From Terrisporobacter petrolearius (GTDB lineage: Bacteria; Bacillota; Clostridia; Peptostreptococcales; Peptostreptococcaceae): 64,000 bases of DNA. The notes beneath the pieces were generated by a model that was given only the letters and a program-made list of their open reading frames with translations, did no database searches and was not told where the DNA came from. The stretch is from NCBI RefSeq assembly GCF_020748185.1, contig NZ_JAHZMO010000007.1, positions 1-64,000 of the forward strand. Reading direction: 5' to 3'. Made by a program: the position numbers and the translations under genes. Shown here one piece after another: positions 8,771 through 16,810 of this stretch; position 1 is the stretch's first letter; the number at the start of each line of letters is the position of its first letter.

Positions 8771-9523
8771 CTAACCATTTGACTTTGTTATTCTTCTTGA
8801 TTCAAATATACATAAAGCAATACATAGTAAGTATGGAATAATAGGAACTAAAAGATTCTTTCCAAAGCTAATATTTGTAAAACTTTCTATTATTGAAGGA
8901 ATGTACATTAAAAACGGCATCATTAAATACCATGTATCTATTTTTTTTGATACAACAAAACATGCTATAAATAAAACACCAATCATTATACTTACTATTG
9001 ATTTATTAATAACTATAGATTGTTCCATGTTTCTTCCTATTAGTCCTATAATAACAAAAGTTACTATATTCATGAAAAACAAAACAAATATTCCTATAGT
9101 AAATTTTTTATCCTTAAATGCAAATTTTCTAGCTAGAACCACTAATAAAATAGTCATAACTATATAGTCTAAAGGGGTTAATATTGCTTCCATAATTGAC
9201 ATAGTAACTATGCCATTTTTTATTCCACTTAAAAATATCCATGTTCCAAAACCTAAAATAAGCATTAAGACTGCTTCTATTAATTCTTTTTTACTAAAAG
9301 ATAGTTCCTCAGCCACAGATTTTGCATATTCTTCAGGTGAATTACCGAAAATATCTTCTATGCTTTTCCCTTCTTGCTCTCCAAGCATTAAATGCTCTTC
9401 TGCTTCAGCGATAAACTCTTTAATCTCATTTTCACTTTTTCCTGTACTTATTAAATACATATTTAAATTTAATATGAATTCTTCCCCTTCTTTAGATATT
9501 GTGTAATTATAATTTTTGCTCAT
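8771..9523 (-). CDS. HAAS/DUF1700-like membrane protein partnered with PadR
   Basis: A 250-residue membrane protein. Residues 1-75 are a soluble HAAS-like region (helical, acidic: EFIAEAEEHLMLGEQEGKS ... GNSPEEYAKSVAEELSFS), followed by six or so hydrophobic segments to the end. HAAS-domain proteins are commonly encoded directly behind PadR-type regulators in Firmicutes and act with them in membrane or stress regulation; the exact role is unknown. It starts 13 bp after the PadR stop with AAGGAGGAG as ribosome-binding site, so the two are one transcript. Confidence 0.75.
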   Translation of the reverse strand: MSKNYNYTISKEGEEFILNLNMYLISTGKSENEIKEFIAEAEEHLMLGEQEGKSIEDIFGNSPEEYAKSVAEELSFSKKELIEAVLMLILGFGTWIFLSGIKNGIVTMSIMEAILTPLDYIVMTILLVVLARKFAFKDKKFTIGIFVLFFMNIVTFVIIGLIGRNMEQSIVINKSIVSIMIGVLFIACFVVSKKIDTWYLMMPFLMYIPSIIESFTNISFGKNLLVPIIPYLLCIALCIFESRRITKSNG

Positions 9524-9536
9524 AAACTACTCCTCC

Positions 9537-9857
9537 TTACTTTCCTTCCAACAATTTATTTACACTAGTAGATATGCCTTGCCATATTACCATAAAATCA
9601 TCTAACTGCTCCCTACCTTTATCTGTTAAAGAGTAGTACTTTCTCTTTGGACCACTTTCTGATGATTTAGTAGTTGTTGTAACTAACCCTTCTTTTTTCA
9701 TTCTTATTAATAATGGATATATACTTCCTTCACTAACCATATTGAATCCATATAACTCTAATTTTTGGGTCATTTCATATCCATATACTTCTTCTTCTGA
9801 TATAACAGCCAGCAAACATCCTTCTAAAATGCCCTTTAACATTTGTGTTGAATTCAT
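9537..9857 (-). CDS. PadR-family transcriptional regulator
   Basis: A 106-residue winged-helix protein of the short PadR class. It shows the expected ILEGCLLAVI helix, the YGYEMTQKL segment, the SEGSIYPLLIRMKKEGLV recognition region, and the wing with GPKRKYYSLTDKGREQL. It probably represses its own operon: two TTGTA-N-TACAA palindromes lie just downstream of the promoter, as expected for PadR autoregulation. It is co-transcribed with the HAAS membrane protein. Its inducer is unknown. Confidence 0.88.
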   Translation of the reverse strand: MNSTQMLKGILEGCLLAVISEEEVYGYEMTQKLELYGFNMVSEGSIYPLLIRMKKEGLVTTTTKSSESGPKRKYYSLTDKGREQLDDFMVIWQGISTSVNKLLEGK

Positions 9858-9872
9858 TTTATACCTCCTATG

Positions 9873-9951
9873 TTGTAGTACAAGATAGTGAGGTAACTTG
9901 TATTACAACCTACTATAATTATAATATACTCCAATCTACCTTGTTTTGCAA
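9873..9951 (-). promoter_or_regulatory. PadR operon promoter with two palindromic operators
   Basis: On the minus strand a -35 TTGCAA (9946-9951) and -10 TATATT (9923-9928) are 17 bp apart. Just downstream lie two 11-bp palindromes, TTGTATTACAA (9898-9908) and TTGTAGTACAA (9873-9883), centres 25 bp apart. Together they also make a larger inverted repeat. The placement over the start of transcription suggests repression. Confidence 0.7.
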
Positions 9952-9993
9952 TATAGTTGTAATAATTTTATTATCTTTTTCTTAATACTAAAA

Positions 9994-10026
9994 AAAGTAG
10001 AAGATAATTATTTTATCTTCTACTTT
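9994..10026 (-). terminator. Terminator of the DUF697-like gene
   Basis: AAAGTAGAAGATAA pairs with TTATCTTCTACTTT (14 bp, 5-nt loop), with a T-run on the minus strand, 8 bp after the gene stop. Confidence 0.85.
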
Positions 10027-10034
10027 ACATTTCT

Positions 10035-10556
10035 CTAGTTTAATACAGTTTTATTATATTCTATTAAGTAGCTTTCTATTAAATCTTCTAATGCTTCTTT
10101 TGTGAAAATCTCTACTGGTTCAACATGTTCTCCATTTACTGCTAAGTTGATGTAAGATGAACACAATTCTGATACTGCATAGCCTAAAGCTTGTGTAAAT
10201 CTCCTTGCAATAGAATTATTAATACCTATAGATATAATAGTAACGCCTCCAGGTATTAATCTTAATATTTTTCCAAGAAGCATTTTATAAATAAATTTTT
10301 CTCTGTTCAATAAAATATTTTCACTTAAAATCTGCTTTGCATCTAAATTATATTTATTAATTTCCCAAGTGTTTAATATTTTTAAGCACATTTCACTCTC
10401 TAAATCCATAAGTGTTGAGGAATCTGACATAGATATTGGAGTAGATGCCTTTTTAGCTGCTAATTGTCCGTAGGGTATCAATATATTTTCTTTTATATAT
10501 TCTTTTTTTGAAGTGAAATCTAGTTCTTTATTTGTATACTTTATTTTAATTTCCAC
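10035..10556 (-). CDS. Conserved protein with a DUF697-like hydrophobic hairpin
   Basis: 173 residues, not firmly recognised. The middle (about residues 92-135: GKILRLIPGGVTIISIGIN then RRFTQALGYAVSELC) resembles the DUF697 tail found after GTPase domains, where IPG is followed by a small-residue-rich hairpin and a T-x-ALG motif. There is no GTPase domain here. The N-terminal 85 residues are soluble and mostly helical. It is monocistronic, with GGAGGAAAA 5 bp before the ATG. Confidence 0.5.
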   Translation of the reverse strand: MEIKIKYTNKELDFTSKKEYIKENILIPYGQLAAKKASTPISMSDSSTLMDLESEMCLKILNTWEINKYNLDAKQILSENILLNREKFIYKMLLGKILRLIPGGVTIISIGINNSIARRFTQALGYAVSELCSSYINLAVNGEHVEPVEIFTKEALEDLIESYLIEYNKTVLN

Positions 10557-10614
10557 TATTATTTTCCTCCATCTATAGAAAATTAACTTAACTTGAGACA
10601 GCTACAATTTATAT

Positions 10615-10638
10615 AGCCAACGAGGCAATTTCGTTGCT
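10615..10638 (-). other. Hairpin in the leader of the DUF697-like gene
   Basis: AGCCAACGA and TCGTTGCT form an 8-bp stem with one bulge and a 7-nt loop, 60 bp upstream of the 10556 start. The GCCAACGAG ... CGTTGC arms recur in the larger hairpin at 21128-21169. The rest of 10557-10730 has no other clear feature. Confidence 0.35.
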
Positions 10639-10730
10639 AATTCAGGCCACCACAAGGCTCAAATAAGTTCTTTAGACATATTATTCTATAAATGTTTATA
10701 AATACCTTTATTTGTATAAGTTGTTTTATA

Positions 10731-10883
10731 TCACTTATTTTCTTCCTCACAAATCTCTTCTTTTGTTAAAATCTTTTTCCTAGATATGATCATATTGCAC
10801 TCCTGGCAATAATAGCTTATACTTCCTCATCCGTCTAAAACTTCTAGTTTGCTTTTACAATGTGGGCAGTAATATTCTTTCAT
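10731..10883 (-). CDS. YfgJ-like zinc-ribbon protein with in-frame UGA (candidate selenoprotein)
   Basis: A 50-residue frame starts at ATG 10881-10883 with AAGGAG 11 bp upstream. It reads MKEYYCPHCKSKLEVLDG, then TGA (10827-10829), then GSISYYCQECNMIISRK and ends KEEICEEENK before TGA 10731-10733. Both flanks match the zinc ribbon of E. coli YfgJ (CPDC...LKACGAVDYFC...LISKK), in which the residue aligned with the TGA is Cys. Directly after the TGA, the mRNA can fold UAUUGCC-AGGA-G(U)GCAAUA, a stem with a bulged U and a G-containing apical loop 22 nt from the UGA, like the SECIS of E. coli fdhF. Sec insertion is the attractive reading; a nonsense mutation of TGT/TGC is the alternative. Confidence 0.55.
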
Positions 10884-11006
10884 TATAAATATATCTCCTT
10901 ATTTTTCATTTATCCTTTCATAACTTATTTTTCTCAATATTATTACTATAATACAAAAATTATTATACCCTATTATATATTAATCTAAATTTGTATTTTC
11001 ATATAT

Positions 11007-11053
11007 AAAAAAGACTCTGAAAACATCTTTTAATATGTTTCAAAGTCTTTTTT
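11007..11053 (-). terminator. Terminator of larC
   Basis: AAAAAAGACT and AGTCTTTTTT with an imperfect inner stem (TGAAAACA/TGTTTCA), 8 bp after the larC stop. Confidence 0.8.
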
Positions 11054-11061
11054 AACAAATA

Positions 11062-12375
11062 TTAATTTAATTCATCGATACATTCTTTTACTATAACTTG
11101 GTATACATCTTGATAAGGCTTATTATGTTTTTTGCATAGTTCTATTACACTGTCATACTCTGGATAAATTCTTTTTCCTCTAGATAGGTTACAAATTTTT
11201 ACTGCTACTTCTCCTAGTGAAGTTTGAACTTTTTTAATTTCTCTTTTTAAAATACTTCTTTCCATTCTTTGTTTTCTAATTCCAATAGTTGTAGTTTCTT
11301 CAAAGATAATATCTTCTAATTTAGGTACATCTTCTTCCTTACAAACAACATTTAATTGATAAGCAGGACGATTTTTTTTCATAAATACTGGCATATAATG
11401 AACATCTCTAGCTCCTGCTTTATATAAACGTTCCATTACATATCCTAAAGCTTCTCCTGAACAATCATCTATATTACTTTCTAATTTTACAATAAAGTCC
11501 TTATATTCACTTTCATCTTCTATAAGCATGGCTCTTAATATACTTGGTCTTTCGTATGTTCTTTTACCTGCTCCTAAACCTATTTTTTTAATAGAAAATT
11601 CTTTTGGAAGCTTATCTTCAGTTTTAATAGCTGCCACAATAGCTGCACCTGTAGGTGTTACTAATTCTGCTTCTATATTTGTAAGACGAAGTTTTAGATT
11701 ATTATTTGCTACAATTTTAGAAACTGCTGGCACTGGAACTGGTATTACCCCATGTTGGCAACGAATAAACCCACATCCTTCGTATAGTACTGGTACAACT
11801 ACTTCTTCTATTTCTAAATTATCTAAACACACTGCAACAGCTATTATATCTACTATAGAATCCACTGCCCCAACCTCATGAAAATGTACTTCATCTATGC
11901 TAACTCCATGAGCTGCTGCTTCTGCTTTTCCTAATATATTAAAAATCTTCACTGCAATTTGTTTTGCATTATTTGTAATATCAGCTTTTTCAATAATAGA
12001 AATTACATCTGATAATCCACGATGTTCATGATGGTGATCATTGTGTTCATGAGAATGTTCCTCTTCATGACTATGATGATGATCTTGTTCATGTTCATGG
12101 TGATGGTCATGGTCATGACTGTGGTCATTCTCACCATAAAGGTAGTTCATATCATGATCATGGTTTTCATGTTTATCATCTAATATTACGTTAAAGTCGC
12201 AAGCGTCTAATCCACTTTTTATTACTCTACTTATTTCTGTTTTAAAACCTTTAACTGGTAAACTTTTCAAAGCTTTATTTAAAACTTCTTCACTAGCCCC
12301 CAAATCCAATAAGGCTGCAACTGTCATATCTCCACTAATTCCACTGTAACATTCTAAATACAATTTATTACTCAT
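11062..12375 (-). CDS. larC: LarC nickel-pincer cofactor chelatase (solitary)
   Basis: LarC inserts nickel into the pyridinium-3,5-bisthiocarboxylate mononucleotide to make the pincer cofactor of lactate racemase and related LarA-type enzymes. The 437-residue protein starts LYLECYSGISGDMTVAALLDLG and has the family segments DEVHFHEVGAVDSIVDI, ELVTPTGAAIVAAI and LESNIDDCSGEALGYVMERL. Residues 68-118 form an extreme His/Asp/Glu-rich tract, probably for nickel storage. In Lactobacillus plantarum larC is split and needs a frameshift; here it is one continuous frame. No larA, larB or larE lies in the window, so its client enzyme is elsewhere. Confidence 0.93.
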   Translation of the reverse strand: MSNKLYLECYSGISGDMTVAALLDLGASEEVLNKALKSLPVKGFKTEISRVIKSGLDACDFNVILDDKHENHDHDMNYLYGENDHSHDHDHHHEHEQDHHHSHEEEHSHEHNDHHHEHRGLSDVISIIEKADITNNAKQIAVKIFNILGKAEAAAHGVSIDEVHFHEVGAVDSIVDIIAVAVCLDNLEIEEVVVPVLYEGCGFIRCQHGVIPVPVPAVSKIVANNNLKLRLTNIEAELVTPTGAAIVAAIKTEDKLPKEFSIKKIGLGAGKRTYERPSILRAMLIEDESEYKDFIVKLESNIDDCSGEALGYVMERLYKAGARDVHYMPVFMKKNRPAYQLNVVCKEEDVPKLEDIIFEETTTIGIRKQRMERSILKREIKKVQTSLGEVAVKICNLSRGKRIYPEYDSVIELCKKHNKPYQDVYQVIVKECIDELN

Positions 12376-12442
12376 TGTCTTCCCCCTAGTTTGTTAATCT
12401 ATATTGCCATTTTATAATTTTTTTAGATTTTTTTCCACTTTT

Positions 12443-13570
12443 TTATTCATTAAATTTTAATTCATTGGCAATTTCTTTTAAATATGTTGTTATTGGAAGA
12501 TGTTGTGGGCAAACATTTTCGCATTGTTTGCATTCTATACACTGTGATGCATCTCTATGTTTTTCCTTTAAGTTTTCATAGCACACCAGTGAAAAGTTAA
12601 GTTGTAATGATCCAAATCTTTTAAGATTATTATATATTGAAAAACATTCAGGTATTGCAACATTTTTAGGACAATTTTCTGTACAGTAATGACATGATGT
12701 ACAAGGAATTGCTATACTTGACTTTATTATAGCACCTGCTTTTTCAATAATTTTTTTCTCCCTTTCACTCAATGGTTGAAATTCTTTCATATAACTTATA
12801 TTATCTTGGAGTTGTTCTTTATTACTCATTCCACTTAATACAACCATTACATTATCAAGGGATGCTGCATATCTTATTGCCCAAGATGCTGTGGAAAGTT
12901 GACTATTCTCTTCCTTAAATAGTTTCTCTGCCTCTGGTGAAATATTAGCTAAAGAGCCTCCTTTAATTGGCTCCATAACAATTACAGGCTTATTGTGTTT
13001 TTTCGCCACTTCATAACATTTTCTTGATTGAACAATATCGTCTTCCCAATCTATATAGTTAATTTGTAATTGTACATATTCCATTTCTGGATGATTCCTA
13101 AGTATTTTATCAAGTACTTCAGCGCTATCATGAAAGGAAAAACCAATGTGTTTAATTTTTCCTTCTGATTTTTTTTCTTTAATAAATTCAAAAGCACCCA
13201 TTTCTTCTGATAATAAATATGTTTGGTCTCCTATTCCATGTAACCAGTAGTAATCAAAATATTCTACTCCACATTTTATCAACTGCTCATTAAATATTTT
13301 AGAGATCTGAGACTTTTCATTTATCATAAACATTGGTAATTTATCTGTAATAGTATAAGCATTCCTTGGATATCTTTTTACTACTGCCTCCCTAAATGCT
13401 ATTTCACTATTTCCATTATGATAAGGATATGCTGTATCAAAATAAGTAAATCCATTTTTCATATATTCATCTATCATAGAAGTAAATTTGACCATATCAA
13501 TGCTTCCCTGGTCATCCTTATCAATAAGTGGCAAACGCATAAGACCAAATCCTAGTTTTTTAGTTTTCAT
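12443..13570 (-). CDS. Aldo/keto reductase with C-terminal [4Fe-4S] domain
   Basis: 375 residues. Residues 1-270 are an aldo/keto reductase barrel starting GFGLMRLPL, with catalytic Asp and Tyr in YFDTAYPYHNGNSE, Lys in TDKLP and His in YYWLHG. Residues 285-360 carry two ferredoxin-type clusters, CTSCHYCTENCPKN and CIECKQCENVCPQ. This domain pair is widespread in anaerobes, and substrate is unknown. It is the gene after the MerR regulator, with a terminator between, so it needs its own promoter. GGAGG precedes the ATG by 8 bp. Confidence 0.9.
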   Translation of the reverse strand: MKTKKLGFGLMRLPLIDKDDQGSIDMVKFTSMIDEYMKNGFTYFDTAYPYHNGNSEIAFREAVVKRYPRNAYTITDKLPMFMINEKSQISKIFNEQLIKCGVEYFDYYWLHGIGDQTYLLSEEMGAFEFIKEKKSEGKIKHIGFSFHDSAEVLDKILRNHPEMEYVQLQINYIDWEDDIVQSRKCYEVAKKHNKPVIVMEPIKGGSLANISPEAEKLFKEENSQLSTASWAIRYAASLDNVMVVLSGMSNKEQLQDNISYMKEFQPLSEREKKIIEKAGAIIKSSIAIPCTSCHYCTENCPKNVAIPECFSIYNNLKRFGSLQLNFSLVCYENLKEKHRDASQCIECKQCENVCPQHLPITTYLKEIANELKFNE

Positions 13571-13671
13571 TATACTACCTCCAATTGCTTATTTTTTATT
13601 ATCCGTATTATAAATAGTATTCATTTAAGTTCTATACAATTCAAAATATGCCTTTAAAAATAAACATATGG

Positions 13672-13704
13672 AAAGAGCCTAGATACTTAGTAGCTAGGCT
13701 CTTT
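13672..13704 (-). terminator. Terminator of the MerR gene
   Basis: AAAGAGCCTAG pairs with CTAGGCTCTTT (11 bp, 11-nt loop), 4 bp after the merR stop. Confidence 0.82.
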
Positions 13705-13707
13705 AAA

Positions 13708-14094
13708 TTATTGATTTTTTTCTCTTAATTCTTTTTCACTCATTATTAAACCTTTTTCATATAAATCAATTTTGTAATCTAAACGTTCTAAGGTTTTGTT
13801 CATTTCTTCTATTTTTTCAGCTAAAGCTCTACGTTGGTCTATTAGTAATGCTTTTCTCTCATCAACAGTTGAATCCCCTTGCTGAAACATAGTAACATAA
13901 TCTATTAAAACTTCTATTGGAAGTCCTGCTCCTCTCATACATTTTATAAACTCAACCCAGTTGCAATCTTCCTGAGTATAATCTCTTATACCACTTTTAT
14001 TTCTATTTACTGTTGGTATTAGCCCCACTCTTTCGTAATATCTTAGTGTATCTGCTGATAATCCATATTTTTTACTTACTTCTGTAATTGTCAT
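13708..14094 (-). CDS. MerR-family transcriptional regulator
   Basis: A 128-residue activator/repressor with the MerR DNA-binding domain (TITEVSKKYGLSADTLRYYE), the DYTQEDCNWVEFIKCMRGAGLP helix, and a C-terminal coiled-coil dimerisation helix (residues ~75-115). There is no metal-binding Cys set, so it belongs to the AdhR/NmlR-like stress type rather than the metal sensors. The ATG at 14094 is preferred because AAAGGA lies 8 bp before it but only 2 bp before the ATG at 14100. It probably controls itself and the downstream aldo/keto reductase. Confidence 0.88.
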   Translation of the reverse strand: MTITEVSKKYGLSADTLRYYERVGLIPTVNRNKSGIRDYTQEDCNWVEFIKCMRGAGLPIEVLIDYVTMFQQGDSTVDERKALLIDQRRALAEKIEEMNKTLERLDYKIDLYEKGLIMSEKELREKNQ

Positions 14095-14198
14095 AAGCAT
14101 GTTCCTTTCATATTCTTATAATTTACATATTTTATAATTTTTTTCATAACTTTAATTATTTATTTTATCACTTTATAAAATTTCACTATTTTAATTTT

Positions 14199-14231
14199 AT
14201 GATAACCCTTGGAGTAGACTCCAAGTCAAGG
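14199..14231 (-). promoter_or_regulatory. MerR-type promoter with 19-bp spacer and dyad operator
   Basis: On the minus strand the -35 TTGACT (14224-14229) and -10 TATCAT (14199-14204) are separated by 19 bp. The overlong spacer contains the dyad CTTGGAGT-AG-ACTCCAAG. This is the standard architecture of MerR-activated promoters. It lies about 105 bp upstream of the merR start, implying autoregulation. Confidence 0.85.
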
Positions 14232-14250
14232 TAAATTTATATAAAAATTA

Positions 14251-14296
14251 AAACCCGGCTAAATAGATTATTTATATTATCTACTTAGTCGGGCTT
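14251..14296 (-). terminator. Terminator of the small membrane protein gene
   Basis: A long hairpin with GC-rich base AGCCCGACTAA / TTAGCCGGG and inner AGAT/ATCT pairing, followed by TTTTAATTTT on the minus strand, 30 bp after the gene stop. Confidence 0.82.
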
Positions 14297-14325
14297 TTAT
14301 AAAAAAAATATATGATAATGTATAT

Positions 14326-14877
14326 CTACTTTTTACCAGATTCACCTATTAAAAATCCAATTGAACTACACATCAAATCTCTAATTTGAGATATAGTTTG
14401 CATATTTTCTAAATTATTAGTTAGCATTAAAATACTTAAAACAGATATACATATTATAGATATTCCCAGTGCTATAGTTATTTGAACTAGATTAATATCT
14501 TTATAACTGTAATATGGTTCTAATTCACATTGTGTATTTTCTTTTCCTAAATCTTCATCTAAATTATCTAGTTCTTGTTCTAGCTTGTTTAGTTCACCTT
14601 TTATCTCTTCAATTTTTATTTTTTTCTCTTTTTTATTAAACTTAATATTAGAGCTTAAGAGAAATCCAAATACGGAGGCTAAAGTTGATCGAAATGCTAC
14701 TTCCAAGGAATTTTTAATTCCATTACCTCCATCACTGAAAAAGGCAATTAATACTACCACTAAAAATAATACTATTCCCACCATAATTAGTGATTTAAAG
14801 GATATATTTAGTTCATCCCAATCATGTTTAAATTCTTTAATCAGGAGATTTTTTCTATTGCAATTTTTATTTGCCAC
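14326..14877 (-). CDS. Membrane protein of unknown function with central coiled coil
   Basis: 183 residues, not recognised. Two hydrophobic segments lie at about 28-46 (SLIMVGIVLFLVVVLIAFF) and 63-80, a charged heptad-rich helix at about 81-112 (KEKKIKIEEIKGELNKLEQE and onward), then a third segment at about 132-152 and a weaker one near the C-terminus. No signal peptide cleavage site is evident. It is monocistronic, with its own terminator. I can offer no function. Confidence 0.6.
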   Translation of the reverse strand: MANKNCNRKNLLIKEFKHDWDELNISFKSLIMVGIVLFLVVVLIAFFSDGGNGIKNSLEVAFRSTLASVFGFLLSSNIKFNKKEKKIKIEEIKGELNKLEQELDNLDEDLGKENTQCELEPYYSYKDINLVQITIALGISIICISVLSILMLTNNLENMQTISQIRDLMCSSIGFLIGESGKK

Positions 14878-14983
14878 AATATATCACCTTATTTTTTAGT
14901 AGCCTATTTATATATACTACAAAATAATAGATAATGTGACTAAATTTGTCGTATATGTTTTTATTTATCCATCTTGTCGATTA

Positions 14984-15020
14984 CCTTGACTTAGTAATCC
15001 TTTGAATTTCTAAGTCAAGG
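14984..15020. repeat. 11-bp inverted repeat with CCTTGACTTAG arms
   Basis: CCTTGACTTAG (14984-14994) and CTAAGTCAAGG (15010-15020) form a perfect 11-bp inverted repeat in the gap between the reductase and the membrane-protein gene. The arm shares CCTTGACTT with the MerR operator 770 bp away. No T-tract follows, so it looks more like an operator or mRNA hairpin than a terminator. Confidence 0.4.
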
Positions 15021-15033
15021 ATTTTATGAAAAA

Positions 15034-15060
15034 AGAGTGTAAATTACTTTACACTCTCTT
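15034..15060 (-). terminator. Terminator of the siroheme reductase gene
   Basis: AGAGTGTAAA pairs with TTTACACTCT around a 4-nt loop; TTTTTTC follows on the minus strand, immediately after the gene stop. Confidence 0.85.
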
Positions 15061-15064
15061 AGTA

Positions 15065-16615
15065 CTATGCTAAATATTTATTTATTATTTTATCTAGATC
15101 TTCTCTATTATTTTTTATAAATTCTTCATATGTTGTTTTTGAATTATCTATTTCCAAAGCTAAATCATATAAAAACTTAGGAATATCTTCTCTTATTATA
15201 TCTCCAACTTTTTTACCTAAAACTGCTCCATCTTTTCCATGTCTTCCATCCATATGAAGTTCAAATGCTTCTTTTGAGACATCATTAACTCTTTTTTTCT
15301 TACCAGCAAAACCAAGAGTTCCTATTTGGTGTGTTCCACATGAATTGTTACATCCAGAAATACGAATTGATGGTAATATATCTTTTTCTAAACCTTTTGA
15401 TTTAAAATACTCTAATATTTCATTTAGTAAGTATTGACTATGACCAATACCCATTTGGCATGTTGGTACACCTATACATGCTGTACTTTGAGCTAATAGA
15501 GTTTCTCCTCCTAAGTTTTGAGTACCTTCTATTAATTCTTTTGCTTCAATTCCATTTAAGTTTCTTATATATATACCTTCACTCATTGATAATCTTATTT
15601 CAACGTCTTCTACATTTTCTATATTGTGGATTATGTATTTTAAAGTATCTAATTTTAAGATTCCTCCAATTGGATGGAAATAAACTGTATATAGTCCTTC
15701 TTGTTTTTGTTCTATTAATCTAGGATGAACTAAATTAGTTTTTATACCCTTTTTGTTGTATTCTTTTTTATTTACAATTAAATCTAGATTTTCTTTTTCC
15801 ATAACTTGAGCTAAATGTTTTTTATAACACTCTATTAATGCTTCTTCACCCATTCTTGCTTGTATATATCTAGTACGAGCTTTATTTTTATTTGAGTAAT
15901 CCCCTTGCTCAATAAATAAATTAGTAATAGCTTCTACATGATATAAAACATCTTCTGGTCTTATTAACTCTCCAAATTCAGCTGATTTAAGAGGATTTTT
16001 TCCAAGTCCACCTGTTAAATAAACTTTGAAAAATTCTTTGTCATCCTTTTTAGTAGCTATAAATCCTAAATCTGCTATTTGAGCATTACCTCTATCACTT
16101 TCACTACTTGAAAAAGATACTTTTAACTTTCTAGGTAATTTGTAAGTAGTTATTTTTTTCATAAAATGCTCGTTTACTGCTTTAGCATATTGGCTTACAT
16201 CAAAAGCTTCTTCTTTATCAACTCCACTTAGGGGTGAAATAGAAACATTTCTTGGGAAGTTTCCTCCTCCACCTCTTGTATATATGTTGTTTTGAAGTGC
16301 TTCTTCCATTATATCGCAAACTTCGTCCATACTTAAGCCATGTAATTGAACAGCTTGACGTGTAGTAGTATGTACACTATCTAAGTTTCTTTCACTGGCA
16401 AATTTATAAATTAATTTTAGTTGCTCAACGTTTAATATTCCAGATGGTATTCTAAGTCTTATCATGAACTCTTCTCCACCACGATGTGCATATACACCCA
16501 TTCCACCTGAAGTACCCTTAAATTCTAGGGCAGATATTTCTTTTCTTTCAAATCTGTGACCCATTGATCTAAAATCAGCTATTTCAGCTAATAACTCTTT
16601 GTTTAAATTATTCAT
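15065..16615 (-). CDS. Ferredoxin-type sulfite/nitrite reductase (siroheme)
   Basis: A 516-residue hemoprotein of the sulfite/nitrite reductase family, which reduces sulfite to sulfide or nitrite to ammonia by six electrons. Two ferrodoxin-like half-domains (residues ~40-90 with IRLRIPSGIL, and ~295-365) flank the siroheme/[4Fe-4S] domains. Cluster ligands are CIGVPTC and GCNNSCG. The arginine-rich TTTRQAVQLHG segment is typical. The ATG at 16615 is chosen because AGGGAG lies 8 bp before it. Monocistronic. Physiological substrate cannot be decided from sequence; no dsrC or asrABC genes are adjacent. Confidence 0.88.
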   Translation of the reverse strand: MNNLNKELLAEIADFRSMGHRFERKEISALEFKGTSGGMGVYAHRGGEEFMIRLRIPSGILNVEQLKLIYKFASERNLDSVHTTTRQAVQLHGLSMDEVCDIMEEALQNNIYTRGGGGNFPRNVSISPLSGVDKEEAFDVSQYAKAVNEHFMKKITTYKLPRKLKVSFSSSESDRGNAQIADLGFIATKKDDKEFFKVYLTGGLGKNPLKSAEFGELIRPEDVLYHVEAITNLFIEQGDYSNKNKARTRYIQARMGEEALIECYKKHLAQVMEKENLDLIVNKKEYNKKGIKTNLVHPRLIEQKQEGLYTVYFHPIGGILKLDTLKYIIHNIENVEDVEIRLSMSEGIYIRNLNGIEAKELIEGTQNLGGETLLAQSTACIGVPTCQMGIGHSQYLLNEILEYFKSKGLEKDILPSIRISGCNNSCGTHQIGTLGFAGKKKRVNDVSKEAFELHMDGRHGKDGAVLGKKVGDIIREDIPKFLYDLALEIDNSKTTYEEFIKNNREDLDKIINKYLA

Positions 16616-16774
16616 TGCGTTCACTCCCTTTTATAGTCCAGTTTACTTCAATTAGTAAATTATACCATAGCATACCCCCTATTTTCACATTAAAAAGGAT
16701 ATTTATACATCGTAAGTTCTTATGACTATTATAGGTTTTACCTATCATTAATTTTGTGTGAAAACAAAAAAATA

Positions 16775-16801
16775 ATGATGATAATTAAAAATTATCATCA
16801 T
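16775..16801 (-). terminator. Terminator of xylB
   Basis: A perfect 12-bp stem, ATGATGATAATT with AATTATCATCAT, and a 3-nt loop; A/T-rich tail ending in TTTTTTT on the minus strand. Confidence 0.85.
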
Positions 16802-16810
16802 CCTTATTTT

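Noticed and set aside
16625-16774. Riboswitch upstream of the siroheme reductase gene
   Set aside because: No SAM, cysteine T-box or other known aptamer pattern could be traced in this 150-bp gap.
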